A stretch of DNA of 56,381 nt from Bacteroidales bacterium UBA5072 (GTDB lineage Bacteria; Bacteroidota; Bacteroidia; Bacteroidales; UBA10428). This document shows positions 25,190-35,185 of this stretch, one piece after another (within the stretch, counting starts at the first letter, position 1; each line of letters begins with the position of its first letter). Made by a program: the position numbers and the translations under genes. The notes under the pieces are model-generated. The model made no database searches and was not told the origin of the DNA. It was given only the letters and a program-made list of their open reading frames with translations. The stretch is taken from contig DIAS01000167.1 in assembly GCA_002415855.1 (NCBI GenBank), positions 1 through 56,381 on the forward strand, given 5' to 3'.

Positions 25190-28100
25190 ATGAAAAAAAT
25201 AGTACAATTTGCGGTCGACTTCCCGGTGACCATTTTTATGATAATCCTGGGAATACTGCTTCTGGGATACATATCCCTGGGAAAACTCAGCATCGACCTT
25301 TTTCCGGAAATCAATGCCCCCCGGATCTTCATTGAGATAAAAGCCGGGGAGCGTCCTCCCGAAGAAATTGAAAAGCAGTTTGTAGAAGGCATCGAATCAC
25401 AGGTGATACGTCTCAAAGGAGTTTCGCAGGTGTCCTCTTCCTGTATGGTTGGTGCAGCAAGGATTAAAGTGGAGTATACCTGGGGAACAGATATGGATGA
25501 GGCTTTCCTGGACCTGCAAAAAGGACTTACCACTTACAGCCAGAATTCAGATATTGAAGAGTTTGTCATTACACAGCATGATCCGAATGCTGCCCCGGTA
25601 ATGCTTATTGCCATGTACCATCCGGAGATCACTGATATGAACGAGCTCAGAAGGACCGGGGAAAATTATATCCGCAACGAGCTGATACGTCTTGAAGGAG
25701 TTGCCGATGTTGTACTGACAGGTACCGAGGAAAAAGAAATAGTCGTGGAAACTGATCCTTACCGGCTTGGGGCCTTCGGACTGACGACCGACAATCTTGT
25801 TCAGCAGATCATGAGCATGAACCGTAATGTGTCGGGCGGTAGTATTGTCGAAATGGGCAAGCGGTATATCATCAAGGGTACTTCATTGCTGACCACCGAA
25901 AATGATTTGAATAATATTGTGGTAACATACAAACAGATAGCCAGTAACACTCCGGCAACCGGTGTGACCAATTCTGGCACTGCTGCTGTCGCTGCTGCTT
26001 CCGTTAATTCCCGTGTTCCTGTGTTTCTCAGCGACGTAGCCCGGGTAAGTTTTGCAAACAAAAAACCGGATAACATTGTACGGGTAAACGGGAAAAGGTG
26101 CATTGGCCTTTCCATTTATAAGGAGACCAGTTACAATACGGTTAAAGCTGTGGCAGAGCTCAACAAATCATTCGAATCGATAAAAAAGGCATTACCGGGC
26201 TATCAGTTCGTTGTAATACAGAACCAGGCTTCCTTTATCCAAAATGCAATTGGTGAATTAAGAGATACCGCCCTGATAGGCGCTCTGTTTTCCATCATTG
26301 TCCTCTTCCTGTTTCTTCGCCGGGCTGGACTTACCCTTATTGTAACCGTGGTACTGCCCGTTTCCATCATTGCAACATTTTGCCTGATGTACTTTAACGG
26401 TCTTACCCTCAATATTATGACGCTGGGAGGTTTGGCGCTGGGTGCAGGCATGCTGGTTGACAATGCAATTGTGATTGTGGAAAATATTTTCCGTAATCTT
26501 GAATCAGGAAAGAAGCTGAAGGAAGCTTGTGTAACCGGAACGTCGGAAGTAGGTGGTGCCATCATTTCATCAACGCTGACTACCATTGTTGTGTTCCTGC
26601 CTATTGTATATCTCCATGGTGCATCAGGCGCCCTGTTTAAGGACCAGGCATGGACTGTCGCTTTTTCACAGGTCGCTTCACTCATCATTGCCATTCTTAT
26701 CATTCCCATGTTGTTTCATATCATGTATGCAAAGCGGGAAACGGTAACGGCTACCAGTGCGCTCCGTTTTAACTGGTATGCAGGTTTCCTTGCACGTGTG
26801 CTTGATAACAGGATCAAGGTTATCGGAATTGCACTGGCCTTTCTTGTTGTGACAATCTTTATTCTGCCCTATGTGGGAAGCGAATACATACCGCAAAGCG
26901 GAACCAATGAATTCAGTCTCGATATTAAGCTGCCTGAGGGTACACCGTTGGAACGCACGGAAGGCCTTGTCAGAAACTTCGAAAGCATGCTCAACGAAGT
27001 TCTGGACAACCGGGCAGAGATTATTTATTGTCAGGTCGGCCCTGCAGAAACTACAAATTCTGAGAAATCCGTTTTCCAGAATGAAAACACCGCTGTTGTG
27101 AAGATTAAGCTGAGATCAACTGCACTTGCAGAGTCTGAAACCATCATTACCGAAATCGGTGAATTGACCAAAGCGTTGCCCGACGCAGAAGTTACTATTG
27201 TGAGAAATGAAACATCACTGCAATCAACCCTCGGCACCGATGAATCACCTTTGGTAGTGGAAGTAAAAGGAAAGAACATAGCAATGCTCGATACCCTGAC
27301 CATGGAGATCAAACAACAGATCAGCGAAATCCCATCGGTTTACAACCTGAAAACCAGCATTGAAAAAGGTGCGCCTGAAATAGACGTGATCATCGACCGC
27401 TATATGGCTTCCATATATGGTCTTACAGCGGAAAGCGTTACTACACAGCTAAAGGACCTTCTGATGGGCAAAAATGCAGGCAGATTTGACAACGCCGGAG
27501 ATATAAATGAAATCAGTGTAAGGCTTCCGGAAATAAGCATGGACGAGTTTGATGCTGTGACGCTCAGAAGCGGAAACAAAGACGTGCCCCTTTATGAGAT
27601 CGCCAGAATTGAAAAGGCGGTTTCTCCCAAACAGTTGCTCCGCAGTAACCAGAACCGTATTGGTACGGTAACAGCCGATATTGACCGGTCGGTGGCTTTC
27701 GACAAAGTCATTGCCAGTGTTCAGGAAGAACTTAATGCCATTGTATTGCCAGCCGAATACAGCATTTCTGTCACCGGTGAAGAGCAAAAACGGCAGGATG
27801 CCATGTCAAGCCTCGGATTTGCACTGATCCTGTCCGTGGTGCTGGTATACATGGTTATGGCCTCCCAGTTCGAGTCGTTTATCCACCCCTTTACCGTATT
27901 GCTGACCATTCCCCTTGCTGGTGCCGGATCCATCTGGGCCTTTTTCCTTCTTGGAAAATCGCTCAACATTATGGCATATATCGGGATTATCATGCTTGGG
28001 GGAATCGCAGTGAACAACTCTATCCTCCTTGTAGATGCGATCAACCAGTTCAGGGAAAGAGGTTTTCCTCTCCGGGAGGCCATTTTAAGGGCTTCACAGA

Positions 28101-28321
28101 ATCGTATCCGCCCCATTCTGATGACCAGTCTGTCCTCCATCCTCGGATTGCTGCCATTAACCCTGGGATTCGGGGAGAGTGCTGCACTGAGATCACCCTT
28201 GGCCATCGCCCTGATTGCTGGATTGACAGCCTCCACGGTGATGTCGCTTGTGGTTATTCCATGTGTGTATTTCCTGTTCGACAGGAAAAAGAAGATCGTA
28301 ACCCAACCAAATGAAGCCTAA
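25190..28321 (+). CDS. RND efflux permease (HAE-1/AcrB family)
   Basis: The 1043-residue protein has the full RND layout: TM1 near the N-terminus, a periplasmic porter loop, TM2-TM7, a second porter loop and TM8-TM12. The TM4 proton-relay site reads GMLVDNAIVIVENI, with Asp-Asn instead of the Asp-Asp of AcrB, and TM10 reads IAVNNSILLVDAI without the AcrB lysine. This Asn pattern is, from memory, usual in Bacteroidota and Gram-positive RND pumps. It should export substrates from the periplasm or outer leaflet using the proton or another ion gradient. It may form mixed trimers with the RND part of the next gene product, which starts 9 bases later. Confidence 0.93.
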   Translation: MKKIVQFAVDFPVTIFMIILGILLLGYISLGKLSIDLFPEINAPRIFIEIKAGERPPEEIEKQFVEGIESQVIRLKGVSQVSSSCMVGAARIKVEYTWGTDMDEAFLDLQKGLTTYSQNSDIEEFVITQHDPNAAPVMLIAMYHPEITDMNELRRTGENYIRNELIRLEGVADVVLTGTEEKEIVVETDPYRLGAFGLTTDNLVQQIMSMNRNVSGGSIVEMGKRYIIKGTSLLTTENDLNNIVVTYKQIASNTPATGVTNSGTAAVAAASVNSRVPVFLSDVARVSFANKKPDNIVRVNGKRCIGLSIYKETSYNTVKAVAELNKSFESIKKALPGYQFVVIQNQASFIQNAIGELRDTALIGALFSIIVLFLFLRRAGLTLIVTVVLPVSIIATFCLMYFNGLTLNIMTLGGLALGAGMLVDNAIVIVENIFRNLESGKKLKEACVTGTSEVGGAIISSTLTTIVVFLPIVYLHGASGALFKDQAWTVAFSQVASLIIAILIIPMLFHIMYAKRETVTATSALRFNWYAGFLARVLDNRIKVIGIALAFLVVTIFILPYVGSEYIPQSGTNEFSLDIKLPEGTPLERTEGLVRNFESMLNEVLDNRAEIIYCQVGPAETTNSEKSVFQNENTAVVKIKLRSTALAESETIITEIGELTKALPDAEVTIVRNETSLQSTLGTDESPLVVEVKGKNIAMLDTLTMEIKQQISEIPSVYNLKTSIEKGAPEIDVIIDRYMASIYGLTAESVTTQLKDLLMGKNAGRFDNAGDINEISVRLPEISMDEFDAVTLRSGNKDVPLYEIARIEKAVSPKQLLRSNQNRIGTVTADIDRSVAFDKVIASVQEELNAIVLPAEYSISVTGEEQKRQDAMSSLGFALILSVVLVYMVMASQFESFIHPFTVLLTIPLAGAGSIWAFFLLGKSLNIMAYIGIIMLGGIAVNNSILLVDAINQFRERGFPLREAILRASQNRIRPILMTSLSSILGLLPLTLGFGESAALRSPLAIALIAGLTASTVMSLVVIPCVYFLFDRKKKIVTQPNEA

Positions 28322-28330
28322 TCTGCAGCC

Positions 28331-31300
28331 ATGAACTTCATCATCAGGCGTAAGGTATTAATAGCCATGCTCTTCATGGGGCTGACAATGCTGGGGATCT
28401 TCTCCTACAGACAGCTTCCGGTGGAACTGCTGCCCAATACCCAGATCCCGTATTTGTTCGTACAGGTGGGTACCCCGATAGAGGTGGATCCGAAATATAT
28501 GGAAAACGAGGCCATAATTCCCATCGAAGGAGCCATAGGAACGCTGAAGGGCGTTGAGAAAATAGAATCCACGAACGATCAGCAACAAGGCTTTATTCAG
28601 ATTTCCTACCGGCGAAATACCGATATGAAGTTCGCCTACCTGAAATTGCTTGAAAAAGTAGATGAGGTAAAGAAGAAGATCCCCTCCGACTTCTACGTGC
28701 AGGCACTCCGGTTCGAAATGGAACAGCTGAACAATATGCTGATGACACTCCAGGTCCGGGGCGGGGGAGGTGTTGACCGGGTAAGGGAGGTGGTAAACAG
28801 GGATGTCATAAACCGGCTTCAGAACGTAAATGGTATTGCCAATGTAGCTGTCTTTGGCGGAAGAGAAAAATCGGTTGAGATCATCCTGCGTGATGACATT
28901 TGTAAAGCATACGGCATAACTCCGGCAACAGTACGGAATGTCCTCGCGCAAAACAGCCGTGCCAGGACATTTGCAGGAAAGATAACCGAAGATGACAGGC
29001 TGGTTTTTGTAAATGTGGTATCGGAATATTCAGAAGTTTCTGAGATCGGTCAACTGGTCGTGAAGGAAACCGGATCTGTGCATCTGAAGGATGTTGCGGA
29101 CATCAGGTTTGGGTTTAAGAACCAGGATACTTACAGCAGGGTGAACGGGAAAGACGCTGTTACCATGGAACTTACACGCGATACGCAATCAAATATGATC
29201 GACCTGGCCAACCGGGTAAAGGATGAGATTGCCTCACTGAATGAAGAATTGGCAAACAAGGATATTGCAATCGTAATCCAGAATAATTCGGCCGAAAGGA
29301 TGGAGAGGAATATTGACCTGATCATCAATCTTGCCCTGGTCGGCGGTTTACTGGCTATCTTCATCCTCTGGATATTCCTCAAAAATCTGAGGCTGGTCGT
29401 AGCCATCGGGTTTGCCATCCCCATATCGGTTTATACGGCCTTTAACTTCTTCTATGCCGCAGGCATTTCCATAAATAGTCTTACCCTCGTGGGCATGGCG
29501 TTGGCCATAGGAATGCTTCTCGATAACAGTGTAGTGGTCATGGAAAATATATACCGCCTGGCTTCCAGGAATAATGACCTTGATAATGCTGTCCTGCAGG
29601 GTACTTCAGAAGTATGGCGTTCCATTTTTGCTGCAACACTGACTACTGTTATGGTCTTTCTTCCTTTTGCATTTTCAAAAAACTTTTTGGTGGCCATTCT
29701 CGGTAAACATGTTGGCGTATCGATCATTTCAACCTTGCTGATTTCATTGGTTGTGGCTATGTTCCTGGTACCCATGATCACACATACGCTACTGAAAAAC
29801 AAGGGAAGAAGGGAATCAAACTTCAGCATCGTCTCATTCCATAACCGGTTGATACAGATCTACCGGGTAATCCTGAAGGCATGTATGAGATACCCAGCCC
29901 GTACGGCACTGGCGGCCCTGGGCGTTTTTTTTATAACCCTGCTGATTAGCCTCGGCCTTAGCTTCATCAACAAACAGGAGCCTGAAATCATTGAGCTGAC
30001 TTTGTATACCACCATGCCTGGCGGTACGACGCTCGACAATACCGATCTTCTTGTGGCAGATGTTGAAAAAAGGCTTGATCCCCTGAAAGAAAGAAAGGAT
30101 ATCATCAGTCAGATATATGCGGAGGAGGCAGTCATTACCATTGTGCTTGATAAGGATTACAGAAAGATCAGGAATTACAGCATCCCCAAAATAAAGCAGG
30201 AAATCATGAATAGCCTGGGTGGCCTGGAACCCGCTGAATTCAGCTGGGAACCACCGGTCTCAGGCAGGTATTTCGGTGGCAATGGCAATGGAGGTGATGA
30301 AGGAATCGAAGCACTTTTTGGCATTGGTACCCAGACAGAAAAAATAAACATAAAAGGGGAAAACTATGACCAGATTGTAACGCAGGCCAATCTGGTCAAG
30401 TATTACCTTTCGCAGCAGCAGGCCATTGCAATGGTAAACATTAACATCCCTTCGGCCCGGCCAGAGGTCCTGCTGAACTTCGACAAACAGTTGATGTCGC
30501 TTTACGATATTCCGGCAGCAACGGTTCTATCCGAATTGAATTCCTTTCCGCATGAATTTTCCAGCGGAGTGAAATTCAAACAGGGGGTCAATGAGTACGA
30601 TATCCAGATCAGATCGGAAACACCTGTTGAACAAATTGACAGAAATTTGGATGATCTGAAAAAGCTGACTGTGAGGGGCAGAAATGCCGCACTATTCGAG
30701 CTCCAGAACATCAGCAGCTTTAGTTTTACCGGTGGTGTGCCCTCTATCAAACGGATTAACCAGCAAAAACAACTTGAAGTTGAATATACATTTGTTTCGG
30801 AAGTGCAGGATGACAAGGATTTGCTGACCGCATCCCGGCTTGAGGTGGAATCGCTGATAAGCAATATTGCACTTCCGTCGGGAATAACCATGGAAGTGGT
30901 GCATGAACAACAGGACCTGAGCGATTTTCGATTTTTGCTTGTTGCAGCCCTGATTCTCATTTATATGATCCTGGCTTCGGTATTTGAATCATTCTCCAAG
31001 CCAGTGGTTATCATGTTCGCCATTCCGCTGGCAGGCATTGGTTCGCTCATTGCCCTCATCCTGACGGGCAGTTCCTTACTGAATGCCAATACACTTACAG
31101 GCTTCGTGATCCTGATCGGAATTGTTGTCAATAACGGAATCATCCTGCTGGATTATGCCAATGTTTTGCAGCAGAGAGGATTCCGGCCTTCAAGGTCGCT
31201 TATGATGGCGGGATTGGCGAGGGTCCGGCCTATCCTGATCACCTCACTTACTACCATCGTTGCCCTTTTTCCTCTTGCTATGGGGAAAGCTGAATACGTG

Positions 31301-33034
31301 ACCCAGGTGGGAGCGCCGTTTGCCATCACCATTATCGGAGGACTGGGACTAAGTACCCTGCTCACACTGGTATTTATCCCGACCCTGAATTCAGGCATTC
31401 AATCTGCACTGCAATGGATCTTCGCGCTAAAATGGTGGCATAAAGTGCTGATCCTGCTGGTCTGCCTTGGCGGAAGTTACCTGATCTATGCGCATGTGGA
31501 TAAGCTGGTATGGAAGATCATTGATTTTCTCCTGCTGATCATTCTTACACCTGCAGCTGTTTATTTTGTTATGAACAGCCTGCGAAAGGCCAGCACAAAA
31601 ATTATTGACGATACCATACCCCTGCACATACACGTGCGCAACCTGGTGAAGATATATGACCGTGACAGCCGGTTTGTCAGAGAATGGAAATCAGGACTTC
31701 AGATCCGACGTCGCCTGGGTCTGGAAAGAACGTTTGACAGCTGGAGGGACTTTGATTATCTCGTATGGCAATTGCCCCTGGCCGGGGGCATCATTTATTT
31801 CATCTATTTTTATTTGGAGAACGGATTCTGGTACTTCATACTGCCGGTGGGACTTTACCTCATCATTCTTTCCCTCATTTCTCCTGTCAGGACTTTTGCC
31901 GCAGGTAGTTCATTCAAACACTATCCGAAATGGCTGAAAAGTTTGCCAACCTGGTTATACCGGCTTGTTTTCTGGATAATGCCGGCATATGTTCTGTTTC
32001 TTTTCTATAAAAAATACAAACTGATCGGTCTGCTAATCCCTGCGTCCTTGTTGTGGTATCTGATCCTCCTCATCAAAGTGACTTCGGACAAGCTGTATAG
32101 TGAACACATCAATGTCAACAGAATTCAGGGAAGATTGGCGGGCTTGCGTAAGGCTTTTTTCCGGTTTGTTATGTTGATACCGGTGATCGGCAAACAGAAG
32201 GTTCCTTTCAAGGCACTTAAAGGAGTTTCTTTCGCGATCGAAACCGGGATGTTTGGATTACTGGGACCCAATGGGGCCGGTAAATCCACCCTGATGCGCA
32301 TCATCTGCGGGATACTGGAGCCCAGCTATGGCCAGATTACCATCAATGGAATCGATACACGGGAAAAGCGTGAGGAATTGCAGGGGCTGATCGGTTACCT
32401 GCCACAGGAATTCGGAGTTTATGAGAACCTGACAGCCTGGGAGTTCCTGAATTATATGGGTATCCTGAAGAAGCTGTATAACCGGAAGGACCGCGAGGAA
32501 AGAGTGGATTATGTATTGCAGGCTGTTCATATGAGCGCACACAAGCACGAAAAGCTTGGCTCCTATTCGGGTGGCATGAAACAACGGATCGGTATAGCAC
32601 AGATACTGATGCATCTTCCCAGGATATTGGTGGTGGATGAACCAACTGCCGGACTCGATCCCCGCGAACGCATCCGCTTCCGAAACCTGCTGGTAGAGCT
32701 CAGCAGGGACCGTATAGTGATCTTCTCGACACATATTATTGAAGATGTGGCCAGTTCATGCAACAAAGTGGCCGTGGTGAAGAACGGGAAGGTAGTGTAC
32801 CTGGGCGAACCTGTACATATGGCGCATATCGCGCAAGGCAAAGTATGGACAGCAGATATGGACATAGCATCCTTTGATGTTTTCAAGGATAGGTTTACCA
32901 TAATTCACCACATGCGTGACGGGGATAATATCCGTGTAAGATGCATGGCGGATGAATGCCCCGTTGAAGGGGCACGCTCCGTGAATGCCAATCTCGAAGA
33001 TGCCTACCTTTGCTTATTACATAAAACCAACTAA
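28331..33034 (+). CDS. RND permease - ABC ATPase fusion protein
   Basis: A single uninterrupted frame encodes 1567 residues. Residues 1-1030 or so are a complete RND permease (TM4 GMLLDNSVVVMENI, TM10 GIVVNNGIILLDY). Two extra helices follow (about 1039-1083). Then comes IHVRNLVKIY (to Tyr1109), which matches the first strand and A-loop of an ABC domain. About 180 residues with four more predicted helices intervene before the ABC domain resumes at KALKGVSFAIETG, with Walker A GPNGAGKS (from about 1312), signature SGGMKQR (1413) and Walker B VVDEPTAGLD (Asp1436). Helix counts (12 RND + 2 + 4) keep both ABC parts in the cytoplasm. The ABC part is a paralogue of the first gene of the operon. Such a fusion would join ion-driven and ATP-driven transport in one chain; its function is inferred only. 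Confidence 0.9.
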   Translation: MNFIIRRKVLIAMLFMGLTMLGIFSYRQLPVELLPNTQIPYLFVQVGTPIEVDPKYMENEAIIPIEGAIGTLKGVEKIESTNDQQQGFIQISYRRNTDMKFAYLKLLEKVDEVKKKIPSDFYVQALRFEMEQLNNMLMTLQVRGGGGVDRVREVVNRDVINRLQNVNGIANVAVFGGREKSVEIILRDDICKAYGITPATVRNVLAQNSRARTFAGKITEDDRLVFVNVVSEYSEVSEIGQLVVKETGSVHLKDVADIRFGFKNQDTYSRVNGKDAVTMELTRDTQSNMIDLANRVKDEIASLNEELANKDIAIVIQNNSAERMERNIDLIINLALVGGLLAIFILWIFLKNLRLVVAIGFAIPISVYTAFNFFYAAGISINSLTLVGMALAIGMLLDNSVVVMENIYRLASRNNDLDNAVLQGTSEVWRSIFAATLTTVMVFLPFAFSKNFLVAILGKHVGVSIISTLLISLVVAMFLVPMITHTLLKNKGRRESNFSIVSFHNRLIQIYRVILKACMRYPARTALAALGVFFITLLISLGLSFINKQEPEIIELTLYTTMPGGTTLDNTDLLVADVEKRLDPLKERKDIISQIYAEEAVITIVLDKDYRKIRNYSIPKIKQEIMNSLGGLEPAEFSWEPPVSGRYFGGNGNGGDEGIEALFGIGTQTEKINIKGENYDQIVTQANLVKYYLSQQQAIAMVNINIPSARPEVLLNFDKQLMSLYDIPAATVLSELNSFPHEFSSGVKFKQGVNEYDIQIRSETPVEQIDRNLDDLKKLTVRGRNAALFELQNISSFSFTGGVPSIKRINQQKQLEVEYTFVSEVQDDKDLLTASRLEVESLISNIALPSGITMEVVHEQQDLSDFRFLLVAALILIYMILASVFESFSKPVVIMFAIPLAGIGSLIALILTGSSLLNANTLTGFVILIGIVVNNGIILLDYANVLQQRGFRPSRSLMMAGLARVRPILITSLTTIVALFPLAMGKAEYVTQVGAPFAITIIGGLGLSTLLTLVFIPTLNSGIQSALQWIFALKWWHKVLILLVCLGGSYLIYAHVDKLVWKIIDFLLLIILTPAAVYFVMNSLRKASTKIIDDTIPLHIHVRNLVKIYDRDSRFVREWKSGLQIRRRLGLERTFDSWRDFDYLVWQLPLAGGIIYFIYFYLENGFWYFILPVGLYLIILSLISPVRTFAAGSSFKHYPKWLKSLPTWLYRLVFWIMPAYVLFLFYKKYKLIGLLIPASLLWYLILLIKVTSDKLYSEHINVNRIQGRLAGLRKAFFRFVMLIPVIGKQKVPFKALKGVSFAIETGMFGLLGPNGAGKSTLMRIICGILEPSYGQITINGIDTREKREELQGLIGYLPQEFGVYENLTAWEFLNYMGILKKLYNRKDREERVDYVLQAVHMSAHKHEKLGSYSGGMKQRIGIAQILMHLPRILVVDEPTAGLDPRERIRFRNLLVELSRDRIVIFSTHIIEDVASSCNKVAVVKNGKVVYLGEPVHMAHIAQGKVWTADMDIASFDVFKDRFTIIHHMRDGDNIRVRCMADECPVEGARSVNANLEDAYLCLLHKTN

Positions 33035-33035
33035 C

Positions 33036-33743
33036 ATGTCTGTTATCAAAAACCTCAGACTGCTTTACCAGATGGTATCTTACAACCTGAAAATCATATT
33101 CTCCGGCAGGTTTGTTTATTTCCTGGTTGCAGCCTGGTTATTCTTTCTGATCATTGCGGGCATTATGCTATTTTCAAATTCAACCCCGGATATAACCGAT
33201 ATTTATGACCTGCTAATTTTTCCGGGTATCCTGATCATGTTCTATCCTGTTGTATATAACATCCAGAATGATAAAGACACACGAATGCTCGAGATCATTT
33301 TCGGAGTACCTGATTACCGGTATAAGGTTTATACACTCCGGTTTGTTATTGCCATCCTGTTGCTGCTGTTTTTAATGATCCTTATGGCCTTCTTTTCGTG
33401 GTTTTCCGTTGTTAAAATTCCCGTTTTCGAAATGGTCCTTCAACTCATGAGTCCGCTATTCTTCCTGGCCTGCCTTACATTTCTGCTAACCACGCTGATT
33501 AAGAACGGTAACGGGGCTGCCGTGGTAATGATCATCATTGGACTGTTCTTTTTTATCATGAATGAACCCCTGGCCAGGAGTAAATGGAATGTTTTTCTAA
33601 ATCCTTATAATGTTCCAATTGACATGAATCTCACCATCTGGAAGAATGTGGTGCATCAAAACAGGCTGATGATGGCAATTGGAGCGGTAATTGCTTTCCT
33701 TTGGGGATTGATGAACCTGCAAAGGAGAGAGAAGTTTGTTTGA
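33036..33743 (+). CDS. ABC-2 type permease (partner of the RND-ABC fusion)
   Basis: The 235-residue protein has about six membrane helices with the ABC-2 pattern (for example FLVAAWLFFLIIAGIMLF near the N-terminus and MIIIGLFFFIMNEP in the C-terminal half). The ATG at 33036 is one base after the stop of the RND-ABC fusion gene, so translation is probably coupled and the ABC domain of the fusion is its natural ATPase. The permease is short and has no periplasmic domain, unlike the first permease in the operon. It is the last gene of the seven-gene run; the spacer of about 190 bases downstream holds a weak A+T-rich hairpin. Confidence 0.88.
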   Translation: MSVIKNLRLLYQMVSYNLKIIFSGRFVYFLVAAWLFFLIIAGIMLFSNSTPDITDIYDLLIFPGILIMFYPVVYNIQNDKDTRMLEIIFGVPDYRYKVYTLRFVIAILLLLFLMILMAFFSWFSVVKIPVFEMVLQLMSPLFFLACLTFLLTTLIKNGNGAAVVMIIIGLFFFIMNEPLARSKWNVFLNPYNVPIDMNLTIWKNVVHQNRLMMAIGAVIAFLWGLMNLQRREKFV

Positions 33744-33762
33744 TTTGCTTTATTACGGCTAA

Positions 33763-33786
33763 TTTACAAAGTAAGATTTTTGTAAA
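33763..33786 (+). terminator. Weak A+T-rich hairpin after the hybrid operon
   Basis: TTTACAAA and TTTGTAAA form an 8-bp stem with an 8-base loop 20 bases after the last permease gene. There are no G:C clamps and no long T run afterwards, so this is only a possible terminator. Confidence 0.25.
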
Positions 33787-33937
33787 ATACATTTTCTTTC
33801 CCTATATTTAAGTAACTGGAATACAGAAAAAAATACGCCAAGTAGCCTGACAGTTGCGGGTGACTACTTACCCAGTTTTCATACCTGAAATTTCGGTGAT
33901 CTTACTATTTTCTTAATTAATCATAAACACCAACCCT

Positions 33938-35158
33938 ATGAAGCACATTTCTATCATTTTGTTTACAATCCTGGCGATTGTGTCAGGTTGTAAGGAAAGC
34001 ATTTACCAGAACAATGGAAACAAATACCCGCTTGAACCATTGCCGTTCAAATACGTTGAAGACGGCAAATGGGGGTTTATTGATGCCAACGGAAACATAA
34101 TGCTTGAGACCTCCTTCAAGAATAAACCGGAATCTTTTCAGAATGGCTTTGCCATTATCAGTAACGATACGGTGTATTATTATATCAACATTAAGGGGGA
34201 TACAATTGGCACCTATTACTTTGGGGCAAATTCTTTCAGTGATAACAGAGCATTGGTGAGAAACAAGGACAGGGAATTGTTTTTTATCGATGAGACCGGT
34301 AAGATAATCTTTAAAGTTGATACCATTGCCAAAAGTCAGTTAAGGCAATGCAGATCCTTTCATGATGGTCTGGCTGTGTTCATAACCAATGATCTTAAAT
34401 ATGGGTTTATGGATAAATCGGGGAAGGTCGTTATTAAACCAAAGTACACCAACGCTGATGATTTTTCTGAAAGTATTTCCTGTGTAGAAATTAAAAATGA
34501 TACCAATAATAAGATCCAGAGATTGCTGATAGACACCCGGGGAAACGTAATAAGGGAACTGGATGAGTCGATGAAATGGATTGCTCCCTTCAATGAGGGA
34601 TTGGCTGCTTTTAAAGACTCCTCAGGTTGTGGTTATTTAAATAAGAAAGGTGAAGTCCTCATCAAGCAACAAAAGAAATGGCAGGATCTGACAAATTTTG
34701 TCAATGGATACGCCTCCTACATGCGGGGTGGAAGCTGGGGTGTGATTGACAGTACAGGAAAAAGTATTTTAAATGCCGTATACGAAATGCCTCCCTTGTT
34801 TTACAATGGCCAGGCCATTATCAAGGAAAATGATAAATACGGTGTAATTAATTTAAAGGGGGAGAAAACAATTGACTGTTTGTATGATCATATAGCATAT
34901 CCCATGATTGACAGCTGCTTTTTCGCAAAGAGCGGGAAATATTATTTGATGATTGACGAGACGGGAAAGCAAATTAATGATCAGGAATTGTTTAGAATTG
35001 ATTTGGTGCAGGCATTGGTTAATGGCTTTACAACCGGCTATATTGTTGTTGGTGAAAAAATGGGCATTAGCTATAGTAAATTAACCACTGCATCGTCTGA
35101 TGAGAATGAAATGATGTCCAATCTCAATACCGAGGCCAGAAAACTTTATAACAACTAA
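33938..35158 (+). CDS. WG-repeat lipoprotein
   Basis: The 406-residue product has a lipoprotein signal (lipobox IVSGC) and at least five WG-type repeats, with cores KWGFIDANG, KYGFMDKSG, GCGYLNKKG, SWGVIDSTG and KYGVINLKG. WG repeats form small beta-structured units in surface proteins of Bacteroidota; their ligands are not known. The protein should lie at the outer membrane. A paralogue is encoded 27 bases downstream, so the pair is one transcription unit. A spacer of about 190 bases separates it from the hybrid RND/ABC operon, so it probably has its own promoter, but a shared role in the envelope is possible. Confidence 0.9.
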   Translation: MKHISIILFTILAIVSGCKESIYQNNGNKYPLEPLPFKYVEDGKWGFIDANGNIMLETSFKNKPESFQNGFAIISNDTVYYYINIKGDTIGTYYFGANSFSDNRALVRNKDRELFFIDETGKIIFKVDTIAKSQLRQCRSFHDGLAVFITNDLKYGFMDKSGKVVIKPKYTNADDFSESISCVEIKNDTNNKIQRLLIDTRGNVIRELDESMKWIAPFNEGLAAFKDSSGCGYLNKKGEVLIKQQKKWQDLTNFVNGYASYMRGGSWGVIDSTGKSILNAVYEMPPLFYNGQAIIKENDKYGVINLKGEKTIDCLYDHIAYPMIDSCFFAKSGKYYLMIDETGKQINDQELFRIDLVQALVNGFTTGYIVVGEKMGISYSKLTTASSDENEMMSNLNTEARKLYNN

Positions 35159-35185
35159 ACTCCTAACCTTTTAAATTCGAACAAT

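Noticed and set aside
27721..28236. 171-codon minus-strand frame opposite the RND permease
   Set aside because: It covers conserved membrane segments of the RND gene on the opposite strand and has no features of its own.
33744..33937. Strong terminator between the hybrid operon and the WG-repeat genes
   Set aside because: Only a weak A+T-rich hairpin is present, so read-through into the WG-repeat genes cannot be excluded.
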